Shown here piece after piece: positions 17,758 to 27,352 of a stretch of DNA of 64,000 bases (the first letter of the stretch is position 1; each line of letters opens with the position of its first letter). Below the pieces are notes generated by a model that was not told the DNA's origin, did not search any database, and saw only the letters and a list, made by a program, of their open reading frames with translations. Made by a program: the position numbers and the translations under genes. Source of the stretch: Gammaproteobacteria bacterium (GTDB lineage: Bacteria > Pseudomonadota > Gammaproteobacteria > Pseudomonadales > Azotimanducaceae); the NCBI GenBank assembly GCA_002690865.1, contig NZGG01000031.1:1-64000 (forward strand), written 5' to 3'.

Positions 17758-18315
17758 GTGATTGATGAAATATTAAAAGATGCGGAACAGCGGATGAACA
17801 AGACTCTGGAATCTTTGGATAGTGCTTTTGCGAGAATACGTACGGGTCGCGCTCATCCTAGTATTTTGGACGGCGTTCTCGTGTCTTATTATGGAAATAA
17901 TACTCCTATTTCTCAGATATCCAATATTGTGGTAGAGGATGGCAGAACGCTACTCATTACTCCGTGGGAAAGGGATATTGTTCCAGATATTGAGAGAGCT
18001 ATTTTAAAATCAGATCTTGGTTTAAACCCAGCGACGGCGAGTGAGAACATTCGGCTGCCGATGCCGCCCCTAACCGAAGAAAATCGGAGAGACCTCACTC
18101 GCGTGGCAAAGACAGAGGCAGAGAATGCGCGTGTTGCAATTCGTAATATTCGGCGTGATGGCAACAATGATGTGAAGGAATTCCTGAAGGAAAAAGAAAT
18201 TACGGAGGATGATGCACGAAAAGGGGAAGACCTGATGCAGAAACTGACTGATAGAAAGATCGAAGAGGTAGACAATAGATTGGATAGGAAAGAATCCGAT
18301 CTTATGGAGATCTAG
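17758..18315 (+). CDS. frr: Ribosome recycling factor
   Basis: RRF splits post-termination ribosomes together with EF-G. The sequence R-I-R-T-G-R-A-H-P-S and the long C-terminal three-helix-bundle segment (about 100-185) with L-P-P/M-P-P-L-T-E-E are diagnostic. I chose the GTG at 17758, nine bases after AGG, because it gives 185 aa and an N-terminus (V-I-D-E-I-L-K-D-A-E) that aligns directly with E. coli RRF. A TTG at 17737 would add seven unconserved residues. cdsA begins 5 bp after the stop; uppS, normally here, is absent. Confidence 0.95.
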   Translation: MIDEILKDAEQRMNKTLESLDSAFARIRTGRAHPSILDGVLVSYYGNNTPISQISNIVVEDGRTLLITPWERDIVPDIERAILKSDLGLNPATASENIRLPMPPLTEENRRDLTRVAKTEAENARVAIRNIRRDGNNDVKEFLKEKEITEDDARKGEDLMQKLTDRKIEEVDNRLDRKESDLMEI

Positions 18316-18320
18316 CTATT

Positions 18321-19133
18321 ATGCTCAGAAAACGGATTCTAACAGCGTTAGTTATCGCACCGATAGCTATCGCGGGGGTGTTCCTGTTGCCGCAAATTGA
18401 ATTTGCTATTTTCATCGGTGCGATATTGTCCGTAGGAGCGTGGGAATGGGGTCGTTTAGCGGGACTTAAGGGTCCTAACAGACTTATATACGCGACTGCC
18501 GTTGCTGCCGCCCTTCCAATGACTTATTTTGTTTTGCCGACGGTGATACTTATTTTAGGTTTAACTTGGTGGATGGCAGCATTTGTCTTAGTGGTTGGTT
18601 ATCCAAAGCTAACTGATCTCTGGGCATCTAAATCGATTCGTTGTGTTATCGGCATATTTATTCTGGTGCCCGCTTGGAAAGCGATGCTCTCACTTAAAGC
18701 GTTACCAGATAGCAACTACCTAATTTTATTACTTTTATTCTTAATTTGGAGCGCAGATATTGGTGCCTATTTTTTAGGTAAGGCATTCGGAATGCGCAAA
18801 ATGGCTCCGCAAGTGAGCCCTGAAAAATCCTGGGTTGGTTTTTTTGGCGGACTTATTACTGCTTTTTTGATAGGTTTTTTGATGCTGTCATTAGTAGAAA
18901 AGCCCTATATTTATACTTCGCAAGGGTTGTTTTTTCTTATTGGTTGCGTTTTTGTCACGATGGTATCTGTGCTTGGGGATCTTGCCGTTAGTATGTTTAA
19001 AAGAAATGTGGGTGTTAAAGATTCTAGTGATCTGCTGCCTGGGCATGGAGGCTTTCTTGACCGTATTGATAGCTTGCTATCTGCAAGTCCCTTGTACGCA
19101 CTATTAATTTTGAGTTTTGGTTGGACTTCGTGA
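18321..19133 (+). CDS. cdsA: Phosphatidate cytidylyltransferase CdsA
   Basis: CdsA makes CDP-diacylglycerol from CTP and phosphatidic acid, the branch point of phospholipid synthesis, in the inner membrane. The protein is strongly hydrophobic with about seven or eight membrane segments. It ends with the family signature: K-R-N-V-G-V-K-D-S, then L-L-P-G-H-G-G-F-L-D-R-I-D-S. The length of 270 aa is usual. It overlaps the dxr start by four bases (GTGA). Confidence 0.95.
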   Translation: MLRKRILTALVIAPIAIAGVFLLPQIEFAIFIGAILSVGAWEWGRLAGLKGPNRLIYATAVAAALPMTYFVLPTVILILGLTWWMAAFVLVVGYPKLTDLWASKSIRCVIGIFILVPAWKAMLSLKALPDSNYLILLLLFLIWSADIGAYFLGKAFGMRKMAPQVSPEKSWVGFFGGLITAFLIGFLMLSLVEKPYIYTSQGLFFLIGCVFVTMVSVLGDLAVSMFKRNVGVKDSSDLLPGHGGFLDRIDSLLSASPLYALLILSFGWTS

Positions 19134-20293
19134 AACAGGTCACTGTCCTTGGTTCTACCGGGACTATAGGAAGAAAGACACTAGCAGTCATTAAAGCGAA
19201 CCCAGAAAGATATGGTGTGTTTGCTCTTGCTGCAAACACTAACTTGGAATTATTAGAACAGCAATGTAGGTTATTTAAGCCACAATACGCTGTGCTTCGT
19301 GATAAGAGCAGTGCACTTGAACTTGCAACTCGCTTGTCAGATTTGACCACTACTGTTTTTGGAGGCGAAGATAGTTTATGCGATGTTGCCAGTCATACAG
19401 AGGTCGATATTGTAATGGCGGCTATTGTTGGTGCGGCTGGGCTAAAACCAACTTTGGAGGCTGTCAGGGGAGGGAAGCGAGTTTTGTTGGCAAACAAAGA
19501 GGCCCTTGTTATGTCGGGCACTTTATTCATTTCCGAGGTGAATCGTTGTCAGGCCACACTGCTACCTATCGACAGCGAACATAACGCTATTTATCAATGC
19601 CTTGCCAACGGCTCTAAAGAGTATTCTTCTGGAGTTCAGCGTCTTATCCTTACTGGTTCGGGAGGCCCGTTCCTTCGATTGGATGCGAGCAACATGGCTT
19701 CAGTGACCCCTGAAGAAGCATGTGCCCATCCAAACTGGAAAATGGGAAGAAAAATTTCGGTTGATTCTGCGACCATGCTTAATAAAGGGCTTGAACTTTT
19801 GGAGGCGAAACTGCTATTTGAAGTCCCTGCGAGCACCATTGACATCATGATACACCCAGAAAGTATTGTGCATTCTATGATCGAGTATAAGGACGGTTCA
19901 ATCATTGCTCATTTGGGCAACCCAGATATGCGAATACCTATCGCTCATGGATTAGCTTGGCCAGAGCGCATATCTTCCTCGGTCTCAGCTCTGGATTTAA
20001 GTGCCAAGGACCTTCATTTTGAGGATCCTGATTACGCTAAATTTCCCTGTCTGGCGATTGCGAGGGAAATAGCTGAGGAACCACAAAGTCATTTTATTGC
20101 CCTAAATGCCGCTAATGAAATTGCTGTAGAGTTATTTCTTAAGGAACTAATCAGTTTCATAGATATTCCAATAATTATTCAGGAAGTTTTGGAAAAGACA
20201 AAAGCTGAGGAAGTTAATACAATAGAGGCTGTTTTGGAATTGGATCGTAAAGCTAGGGAATTAGCCTTAGAAAGGATTAGTCAAATAACATGA
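19130..20293 (+). CDS. dxr: 1-deoxy-D-xylulose-5-phosphate reductoisomerase
   Basis: Dxr is the second enzyme of the MEP isoprenoid pathway, converting DXP to MEP with NADPH. The dinucleotide motif G-S-T-G-T-I-G is at about 8-14. Further markers are A-N-K-E-A-L-V, D-S-E-H-N-A-I-Y-Q with metal and substrate ligands, and S-V-D-S-A-T-M-L-N-K-G-L-E. I chose the GTG at 19130, which overlaps the cdsA stop (GTGA) and yields the canonical start V-K-Q-V-T-V-L-G; a TTG nine bases upstream is possible. The product is 387 aa. The order cdsA-dxr-rseP matches Pseudomonas. Confidence 0.96.
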   Translation: MKQVTVLGSTGTIGRKTLAVIKANPERYGVFALAANTNLELLEQQCRLFKPQYAVLRDKSSALELATRLSDLTTTVFGGEDSLCDVASHTEVDIVMAAIVGAAGLKPTLEAVRGGKRVLLANKEALVMSGTLFISEVNRCQATLLPIDSEHNAIYQCLANGSKEYSSGVQRLILTGSGGPFLRLDASNMASVTPEEACAHPNWKMGRKISVDSATMLNKGLELLEAKLLFEVPASTIDIMIHPESIVHSMIEYKDGSIIAHLGNPDMRIPIAHGLAWPERISSSVSALDLSAKDLHFEDPDYAKFPCLAIAREIAEEPQSHFIALNAANEIAVELFLKELISFIDIPIIIQEVLEKTKAEEVNTIEAVLELDRKARELALERISQIT

Positions 20294-21705
20294 TTGAAGT
20301 TTTGCAAAGTGTAATTGCTTTGATTTTTACTCTTTCGATTTTAGTGACGATACATGAGTATGGGCATTATTGGGTGGCTCGGCGTTGTAATGTCCATGTG
20401 CTGCGTTTTAGTGTGGGCTTTGGCAAGCCTTTGTTCGTTAAACGCGGGCCAGCGCCGCGGTCGGTTCAGCAGAGTCAAGATTTAGCGCCAGATGCGAGTT
20501 CTTATCAATCTTTAGAGGGGACCGAATTTGTTTTAGCAGCAATTCCTCTAGGGGGGTTTGTTAAGATGCTTGACGAGCGTGAGGGTTTTGTACCTGATCA
20601 TCAAAAACATTTAGCATTTAATAATAAATCAGTATTTCAGCGCATTTCTATTGTTGCTGCTGGCCCATTGGCGAATTTTATACTTGCCATTATTGCGTAC
20701 TGGATGCTTTTTGTCGTTGGAGTCACGGGTATAATTCCTAAGCTTGGTGAGATTGATCCGGAATCAAAAGCTGGTTACGCTGGTCTTCAGGTAGGTGATG
20801 AAATATCGGCTGTTGATGGGAATCTAGTTAAGACATGGTCAGATGTTAATTTAAGATTATTTGAAAGACTTAGTGAGTCAGGTACCATCGTGATCACGGT
20901 CACAGAAGCCCCCGATTTCACAAAAGATCATGTAATCCCGATTAAGAGCTGGTTAAAAGGTGTTGATGAACCTCAGCCGGCTACAGCGCTGGGCCTTCGA
21001 TTATCTTATCCCTCGATTCCGGCGCTTATTGGCGATGTGGTCTCAGGGGGAAGGGCAGAAAATGCAGGTCTGCTATCTGGTGATATGGTGATGGCGGTGA
21101 ACGATTTAAAAATAAATAGCTGGATCGATTGGGTGCGATTAATTCAGGAGAGTCCAGAGCAGACTATGGCCCTTTCGGTTTCTCGCGATGGTCAATTGTT
21201 CGAGCTTTTTGTTACACCTGAGAAGATAGATAGGGAGGGTCGATCTGTTGGTTTTATAGGTGTCTCTAGGGCTTCTGTACCTTTTCCTGATGAGATGCAG
21301 ACAAACGTTAGTTACCCAGTGCATCTCGCTTTAGTAGCTGCAGTAGAACGAACATGGGATATTACAAGCTTTACCTTCGTATCCATTCAGAAAATGATTA
21401 TGGGTGCAATTTCGCCTAAAAATATCAGCGGGCCAATTACCATCGCACAGTTAGCGAACGCTACTGCGAAATCAGGTTTGGAAAGTTTTATTGGATTTAT
21501 AGCTCTACTGAGTATTAGTCTGGGAGTGCTTAATCTATTGCCTATACCTATACTTGATGGAGGTCATTTGCTTTATTATTTGGTTGAAGTAGTCATGGGG
21601 AGGCCAATTCCGGAACGTGTTCAAGTATGGGGTTTACAATTAGGGATGTTTCTCATAATGGGTATTATGATTCTTGCGTTTTATAACGATTTAACAAGGC
21701 TTTAG
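20290..21705 (+). CDS. rseP: Site-2 intramembrane protease RseP
   Basis: RseP cleaves anti-sigma-E (RseA) and leftover signal peptides in the inner membrane. The zinc motif H-E-Y-G-H is at residues 22-26 within the first membrane segment, two tandem periplasmic PDZ domains occupy the middle (about 150-320), and the third zinc ligand lies in L-P-I-P-I-L-D-G-G-H near 423. At 471 aa it is about 20 longer than E. coli RseP, from an insertion around residues 50-75 in the first periplasmic region. The start overlaps dxr as ATGA and bamA follows after 7 bp. Confidence 0.95.
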   Translation: MIEVLQSVIALIFTLSILVTIHEYGHYWVARRCNVHVLRFSVGFGKPLFVKRGPAPRSVQQSQDLAPDASSYQSLEGTEFVLAAIPLGGFVKMLDEREGFVPDHQKHLAFNNKSVFQRISIVAAGPLANFILAIIAYWMLFVVGVTGIIPKLGEIDPESKAGYAGLQVGDEISAVDGNLVKTWSDVNLRLFERLSESGTIVITVTEAPDFTKDHVIPIKSWLKGVDEPQPATALGLRLSYPSIPALIGDVVSGGRAENAGLLSGDMVMAVNDLKINSWIDWVRLIQESPEQTMALSVSRDGQLFELFVTPEKIDREGRSVGFIGVSRASVPFPDEMQTNVSYPVHLALVAAVERTWDITSFTFVSIQKMIMGAISPKNISGPITIAQLANATAKSGLESFIGFIALLSISLGVLNLLPIPILDGGHLLYYLVEVVMGRPIPERVQVWGLQLGMFLIMGIMILAFYNDLTRL

Positions 21706-21712
21706 AAAGATA

Positions 21713-24040
21713 GTGAATCGATTGCGAAATTGGATTGTGATATTGGTGTTTGCTTTTTCGGACGCCAATGCTTTCATTTTCAATGATGTCAGGGTTGAGG
21801 GGCTTCAACGTATATCTGCTGGCACAGTATTTAGCTCTATTCCTTTTAATACGGGTGACGATGTAGATGAGCTCGACGTACGATTAATTATTGAGTCGTT
21901 ATTTGAAACTGGTTCTTTCGATGACGTTCAAGTCGGGCGAGACGGGGATGTTTTAGTTATCATCGTTAATGAAAGGCCATCTATAGATAAGATTGAGATA
22001 GAAGGGAATAAGGCAATTAAAACTGAGGATTTACTTGAGGGCCTATCTGATTCTGGACTAGCTGTCGGGCAGATCTTCAAGAAAGTTACATTGGAATATA
22101 TTGCCTCTGGCCTAGAACGTCAGTATGTTTCTCAGGGAAGATATGATGCGAGCATAAAAACAGAGGTACTTGCCCTCCCAAGAAATCGCGTTCTTGTGAA
22201 GGTTGATGTAGATGAAGGAAATGTTTCCAGTATTAAACACATCAACATTGTTGGTAATACGCTTTGGGATGATGACACTTTGCTGGATTTGATGGAACTT
22301 AAACTATCATCGTGGTCCTGGCTTTTATTCTGGAAGAAAGATGATCAATATTCGAAAGAGAAGCTTGAGTCAGACCTGGAATCTTTGGAATCTTGGTATC
22401 TAGATAGAGGTTATTTAAATTTTGCAATTGAGTCTACTCAAGTTTCAATTTCGCCGAATATGCAAGACGTATATATCACCATAAATATAAGTGAAGGTGA
22501 TAAATTTACCGTTTCCTCTGTCGATATAGCGGGTGAATTATTCGAAATTCCTGAAAAAACTATTCGATCATTGATCCTTTCGAGACCGGGTCAAACATTT
22601 TCTAGGCAGCTGATGACCTCCTCTGAGGAAAGGATCGAGAGAGTATTAGGTAATGCGGGTTATACCTTTGCTAGCACTACGGGGGAAACAGTTGTTGATG
22701 AGAGCGGTGAGACAGTTAGTGTCAAATTTTTCGTCGATGCAGGTAAGAGAGCTTATGTTCGAAGAATCACCTTTAGAGGAAACACAGCTACTCATGACGA
22801 GGTCTTGCGTCGTGAAATGCGCCAAATGGAGGCAGGTTGGGCATCAACGGCAGCTATCGAGCATTCGAAGGTTCGTCTGGAGCGCTTAGGTTTTTTTAAA
22901 GAAGTAACTGTGGATACGCCGGCAGTTCCTGGAACTGAAGATCAAATAGATGTTAATTATACTGTAGAGGAACAGCCTTCTGGAGCTATCTCTGCAAGTC
23001 TTGGGTACGCTGGTGATTTTGGCCTAATTCTAGGTGCGAATTACCAGGAAAATAATGTATTTGGTACAGGGAATAGTGTTGGTATTGGCATAAACCGAAG
23101 CGATTTTCAAAAGGCCTTCAACTTCTCATTTATGGATCCATACTTTACTTTAGACGGTGTGAGTAGAGGATATTCAGTATTTTTTAGGGAGAGTGATTTT
23201 GAGGAACGGAATATTGCCCGTTTCTCGACAGATTCTTCCGGCGGCTCTATAAATTTTGGCTATCCTTTGAGTGAGGTCTCGAGGTTAGGCTTTAATTTGG
23301 GTTTCGAGAGAACTCTGCTTAAGGAGGGAATCTTCCCTGTACAGGAGATATCTAGATTTCTCGCAGTGGAAGGGAATAAATTTGATTTATATACCTTAAC
23401 AGGCAGCTATGTCATGTCTGCCCTAAATCGCGGCTTGTTACCAAATGCTGGTCGATCACAGTCTATTTCTTTGGAAATGACGCTTCCAGGAAGTGATCTT
23501 GAGTTTTTTCGGATAAATTACGCTGGTCAAGTTTTCTTTCCTTTGAGCCGTTTATTCACCTTAAGGCTTAGAGCTGATCTCGGTTACGGGGAGGCTTACG
23601 GTGATACGAATGTATTTCCATTTTATAAACACTTCTATACTGGAGGAATGGGTTCGGTTCGTGGATACGAAAATAATACTCTTGGTCCAAGAGGAACGCC
23701 ATCGCCTCTTGATACTTATGCTCGCTTTGATCCGATAGGAGGTAACGTTCTTGTGGAGACTAGCGCAGAGATATTGTTCCCACTCCCTTTTGTAAAGGAC
23801 CAACAGCAGATTAAGTCTGCATTATTCATCGATGCAGGGAATGTCTTCAACACCAACTGTGCCCCAATATCCGTTATTTGTAACGGTATTGACGATGGTG
23901 AGCTAAGATATAGTGCGGGAGTGGCGGTTACTTGGATAACGGGGTTTGCACCATTGAGCTTTGCGCTATCTTTCCCTTTTAACGAAAAAAGCGGTGACGA
24001 ATCTGAAGCTTTTCAATTTGAAATTGGTCGGACCTTTTGA
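21713..24040 (+). CDS. bamA: Outer-membrane assembly factor BamA
   Basis: BamA inserts beta-barrel proteins into the outer membrane. A 20-residue signal peptide ends D-A-N-A, five POTRA domains follow (about 21-415), and a C-terminal 16-strand barrel ends in the aromatic terminus G-R-T-F. The conserved loop-6 motif is present as G-S-V-R-G-Y-E. The length of 775 aa compares with 810 in E. coli. It starts with GTG. It stands directly after rseP and before skp, its periplasmic chaperone partner. Confidence 0.96.
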   Translation: MNRLRNWIVILVFAFSDANAFIFNDVRVEGLQRISAGTVFSSIPFNTGDDVDELDVRLIIESLFETGSFDDVQVGRDGDVLVIIVNERPSIDKIEIEGNKAIKTEDLLEGLSDSGLAVGQIFKKVTLEYIASGLERQYVSQGRYDASIKTEVLALPRNRVLVKVDVDEGNVSSIKHINIVGNTLWDDDTLLDLMELKLSSWSWLLFWKKDDQYSKEKLESDLESLESWYLDRGYLNFAIESTQVSISPNMQDVYITINISEGDKFTVSSVDIAGELFEIPEKTIRSLILSRPGQTFSRQLMTSSEERIERVLGNAGYTFASTTGETVVDESGETVSVKFFVDAGKRAYVRRITFRGNTATHDEVLRREMRQMEAGWASTAAIEHSKVRLERLGFFKEVTVDTPAVPGTEDQIDVNYTVEEQPSGAISASLGYAGDFGLILGANYQENNVFGTGNSVGIGINRSDFQKAFNFSFMDPYFTLDGVSRGYSVFFRESDFEERNIARFSTDSSGGSINFGYPLSEVSRLGFNLGFERTLLKEGIFPVQEISRFLAVEGNKFDLYTLTGSYVMSALNRGLLPNAGRSQSISLEMTLPGSDLEFFRINYAGQVFFPLSRLFTLRLRADLGYGEAYGDTNVFPFYKHFYTGGMGSVRGYENNTLGPRGTPSPLDTYARFDPIGGNVLVETSAEILFPLPFVKDQQQIKSALFIDAGNVFNTNCAPISVICNGIDDGELRYSAGVAVTWITGFAPLSFALSFPFNEKSGDESEAFQFEIGRTF

Positions 24041-24176
24041 TTTTGGCTGTTGACGTAAGGGCAAAAGCTCAATCTCCTCAAGTTTGTTTAGAGAGACATC
24101 CTTTGCAATAAATATATGGATATGTAAATATCGCCTCCATCAAAATTGGTACGTTAAACCCAAAGGAGGCTCTTAA

Positions 24177-24698
24177 ATGAGACACCATATTTCAGTCTTC
24201 GCAGTAGGCGCGTTGATGACCTTAATTTCCTCATCCGTTCTTGCCGAGGTAAAAGTAGCCTTTGTAGATGTGCAGCGAGCAATATTGTCTTCGGAGCAAG
24301 CAAAGAAACTCCAGGCACAAATAGGAGAGGAATTTAAAGATGAAGAGGCCGAGATTCGTCAAGTTTCCTCTGACGCCACGGCTCTAATGCAACGTCTTCA
24401 AAAAGATTCGGAAGTGATGTCCGATTCGGAGAAAATGAAGCTTTCTAAGCAAATCGAGGAAAAAGAGAATGACTTCACCTATCTTCGTCAGAAGCTGCAA
24501 AACAAAATTCAAAATCGACAGAACGAGCTTTTCTCAGGGACAGAGGTGCGGCTGCAGAAGGCGATAGAGGACCTTGTTATGAGCGACGATTACGATATTA
24601 TTTTGCCGCGTAATGCCGCACTCTACGTCGGCGATCTGTACGATATTACGAGGAAGGTTACAGAGAAGTTAAATGAAATGGATGGTTCAGCAAATTAA
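24177..24698 (+). CDS. skp: Periplasmic chaperone Skp (OmpH family)
   Basis: Skp is a jellyfish-shaped trimer that keeps unfolded outer-membrane proteins soluble on the way to BamA. A signal peptide of 23 residues ends S-V-L-A. The mature part starts V-K-V-A-F-V-D-V-Q-R-A, a family hallmark, then forms long charged coiled-coil helices (about 45-125) and a short C-terminal beta element. The ATG has AGGAGG at good spacing. The 136-bp gap after bamA is the largest in this series and could hold a promoter, but none is clear. Confidence 0.92.
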   Translation: MRHHISVFAVGALMTLISSSVLAEVKVAFVDVQRAILSSEQAKKLQAQIGEEFKDEEAEIRQVSSDATALMQRLQKDSEVMSDSEKMKLSKQIEEKENDFTYLRQKLQNKIQNRQNELFSGTEVRLQKAIEDLVMSDDYDIILPRNAALYVGDLYDITRKVTEKLNEMDGSAN

Positions 24699-24713
24699 TG
24701 CGATTTTAATGTC

Positions 24714-25730
24714 TTGAAATTAAGTCTTGGTGAAATTGCTGATAGATTTGATCTCCCGTTGAATGGTGATCGTTCTATTGAAATAACTAATATAGCGAGC
24801 ATTGACCAAGCAGGCCAGGGAGATCTTGTCTTTTTATTTAGCTCAGGTCATCGTCAGTATCTGGCTGATACAGAGGCTAGCGCTGTAGTAATCCGTGAGA
24901 TGGACAGTGTTGGCTGTCCGATACCATATCTCTTATCAGATCGTCCGAGGTTAACTTGGGCTAATCTAGCAGTACTGTTTGATCCTTCCCCAATCCAAAA
25001 GGCGACTCGACATTCAACTGCAATTATTAATGAACACGCTAGTGTAGGAGAAGGCGTAAGTATAGGCCCTTACGCAGTTGTTTCATCAGGAGCGATAATT
25101 GGAAATGACAGTGTAATCGGCGCAGGATCTTTTATTGGTGAAGGGTCAAAGGTGGGAGATGGTTGTCGAATATTCCCTAATGTTACTCTTTATCACAATG
25201 TTCGCTTAGGAAATAGGGTCGTTATTCATAGTGGAGCAGTAATCGGAGCAGACGGTTTTGGTTTCGAGCCTAACCGAGGAGCTTTTGTGAAGATTCCTCA
25301 AATTCGCGGTGTGGTAATTGGCGATGATGTGGAAATCGGCGCGTGTACCACCATTGATAGGGGGGCGCTAAGCGACACTGTCATTGAGACTGGTGTTAAG
25401 ATTGATAATCAAGTCCAGATAGGGCATGCGACGCGAATCGGAGGGGATACTATTATATCTGGTTGCACGGCGATAGCTGGTAGTACAACAATTGGAAGGA
25501 ATTGCTGGATCGGGGGCGCTGTAGGAATTATTGATAATATCGATATCACTGATCAGGTTGAAGTGACGGCTATGAGCTTAGTGACTCAGTCTGTAACGGA
25601 GAAGGGCCGTTACTCCTCTGGTACGGGTTTAATGCGAGGTCGTGATTGGAAGCGCAATATAGTCGGCTTTAAGCAATTATCCAGTTTGTTTAAGCGAGTT
25701 CGCAAACTTGAGTCTGAAAGAGACAGCTAA
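24714..25730 (+). CDS. lpxD: UDP-3-O-acylglucosamine N-acyltransferase LpxD
   Basis: LpxD adds the second hydroxyacyl chain in lipid A synthesis. After an N-terminal uridine-binding domain, hexapeptide repeats of the left-handed beta helix run from about 105 to 290. They include the active-site stretch G-A-D-G-F-G-F and the H-N-V-R-L-G-N segment. The C-terminus has an amphipathic helix. The length of 338 aa is typical (E. coli 341). The start is TTG at 24714 with no strong ribosome site. The stop shares one base with the fabZ ATG. Confidence 0.94.
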   Translation: MKLSLGEIADRFDLPLNGDRSIEITNIASIDQAGQGDLVFLFSSGHRQYLADTEASAVVIREMDSVGCPIPYLLSDRPRLTWANLAVLFDPSPIQKATRHSTAIINEHASVGEGVSIGPYAVVSSGAIIGNDSVIGAGSFIGEGSKVGDGCRIFPNVTLYHNVRLGNRVVIHSGAVIGADGFGFEPNRGAFVKIPQIRGVVIGDDVEIGACTTIDRGALSDTVIETGVKIDNQVQIGHATRIGGDTIISGCTAIAGSTTIGRNCWIGGAVGIIDNIDITDQVEVTAMSLVTQSVTEKGRYSSGTGLMRGRDWKRNIVGFKQLSSLFKRVRKLESERDS

Positions 25731-26167
25731 TGGACGTAACTGAGATACAGAAATATTTACCACATCGTTATCCTTTCTTACTTGTGGACAGAGTTCTTGA
25801 GCTCGAGTTAGAAAAACGAATTTTAGCCATTAAAAACGTTACGATAAATGAGGCAATTTTTCAGGGTCATTTTCCGGTGACACCAGTGTTCCCGGGCGTG
25901 CTTATCGTGGAAGCTCTTGCGCAAGCCTCGGGGATTCTTGCTTTTAGGAGCCTTAAGAGAAGTCCGGAGGATGGATATATTTATTATCTGGCAGGTACAG
26001 ACAAAACGAAATTCAAACGTTCGGTTGTGCCAGGAGACCAGCTGCAACTCGAGGTTGAAATTATTAATCTCCGTAATCACTGGATGAAGGTCTCTGGTAG
26101 GGCTTTTGTGGGTGACGATCTCGTATGCTCATCTCAACTGACTTGCGCGGAACAAAAGGTTAGTTAG
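25730..26167 (+). CDS. fabZ: 3-hydroxyacyl-[ACP] dehydratase FabZ
   Basis: FabZ dehydrates 3-hydroxyacyl-ACP in fatty-acid elongation and balances lipid A and phospholipid synthesis. The hot-dog-fold signature H-R-Y-P-F-L-L-V-D-R-V is near residues 12-22, and the active-site pair lies in G-H-F-P-x-x-P-V-F-P-G-V-L-x-x-E-A-L-A-Q. The length of 145 aa is normal. It starts inside the lpxD stop (TAATG). lpxB follows after 21 bp, with no lpxA in between. Confidence 0.96.
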   Translation: MDVTEIQKYLPHRYPFLLVDRVLELELEKRILAIKNVTINEAIFQGHFPVTPVFPGVLIVEALAQASGILAFRSLKRSPEDGYIYYLAGTDKTKFKRSVVPGDQLQLEVEIINLRNHWMKVSGRAFVGDDLVCSSQLTCAEQKVS

Positions 26168-26188
26168 CTGTATGGCTTTTGGTCTCTC

Positions 26189-27352
26189 GTGACTAAACAA
26201 AAGACTGGATCGCTCAAAATCGCGATTGTGGCTGGAGAGCCATCGGGAGATAGGCTTGGCGCTTCTTTGATTCGATCGCTAAGAGAACAGAATCCCGAGG
26301 TCCAATTTTCTGGGATAGGCGGGCCAGCAATGGCTGCAGAAGGTTTCAAATCGCTACATAATATAGAACGTTTGTCAGTTAATGGGTTTCCTATCACAAA
26401 AATTCCTGAACTAGCTAGTATTTTGCTTTCCACAAAAACTGCATTGAAACAATTTGATCCTGACTGTTTCGTGGGTATTGATTACAACTTCTTTAATGGC
26501 TTACTGGAAGGAGTAATGAAAAAATTCGGGAAATTAACAGTTCATTACGTCTCTCCGAGTGTTTGGGCTTGGCGATCAGGAAGAATCCATAAGATAAAAA
26601 AAAATATCGATTTGATGCTAACACTATACCCATTCGAAACTACGATTTATGAAAAAAATCATATACCTGTGTGCTATGTGGGTCACCCAAAAGCTATGGA
26701 AATTTCTCCTGATCGCGGGGTCATAGAAAAAAAAGACGCACGTGAATTATTGGGATTTTCTATGACCGATAGTATAGTGGCGATGCTTCCAGGTAGTAGA
26801 TCTAGTGAAGTTGCCCTAATTGCCCCGACTTTTTTTCATACAGCGAAACTTCTATCAGAGACCTTCAAGTGTAAGTTTATAGTCCCCGCTACGAATCTCA
26901 GCAGGGCAAAGCAGATTGAGGATCTATGGAAGTCCATAGCCCCTAATATTGAGATTAACATCACCGATAACTCGATAACCGCTATGACGGCGGCGGATGC
27001 TGTTTTGGTGAAATCGGGCACCGCAACTTTGGAGGCTATGTTATTGCGGAGGCCGATGGTAATGGCTTACCAGTTGAATTGGCTAACATATAAATTTGTG
27101 TCAAGCCTTTTGCAAACGCAGCGCTTTGCCCTGCCAAATATCCTGGCCGGAAAAGATTTAGTCCCCGAGTTTATTCAGAAAGAGGCTAAGCCCGAGGCCT
27201 TGGCTAGAGCGTTAGTGAAGCTGATTAGAGAGCCTCAAGCGGAATTGATTTCAGAATTTGATTGCGTCCATAATAAGTTGAGGCTTAATTCTGGCCAAAT
27301 GGCAGCTCAAGAGATTCTTAAGCTATGTGGCCAGACCTATGTATCGTCCTGA
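26189..27352 (+). CDS. lpxB: Lipid A disaccharide synthase LpxB
   Basis: LpxB condenses UDP-2,3-diacylglucosamine with lipid X to make the lipid A disaccharide, a GT-B (GT19) enzyme on the inner membrane. The N-terminus reads I-A-I-V-A-G-E-P-S-G-D, followed by G-I-G-G-P-A-M. The S-P-S-V-W-A-W-R segment and the late K-S-G-T-A-T-L-E-A donor site are present. It starts with GTG at 26189 (387 aa). The 3' end overlaps rnhB by 26 bp. Confidence 0.95.
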   Translation: MTKQKTGSLKIAIVAGEPSGDRLGASLIRSLREQNPEVQFSGIGGPAMAAEGFKSLHNIERLSVNGFPITKIPELASILLSTKTALKQFDPDCFVGIDYNFFNGLLEGVMKKFGKLTVHYVSPSVWAWRSGRIHKIKKNIDLMLTLYPFETTIYEKNHIPVCYVGHPKAMEISPDRGVIEKKDARELLGFSMTDSIVAMLPGSRSSEVALIAPTFFHTAKLLSETFKCKFIVPATNLSRAKQIEDLWKSIAPNIEINITDNSITAMTAADAVLVKSGTATLEAMLLRRPMVMAYQLNWLTYKFVSSLLQTQRFALPNILAGKDLVPEFIQKEAKPEALARALVKLIREPQAELISEFDCVHNKLRLNSGQMAAQEILKLCGQTYVSS

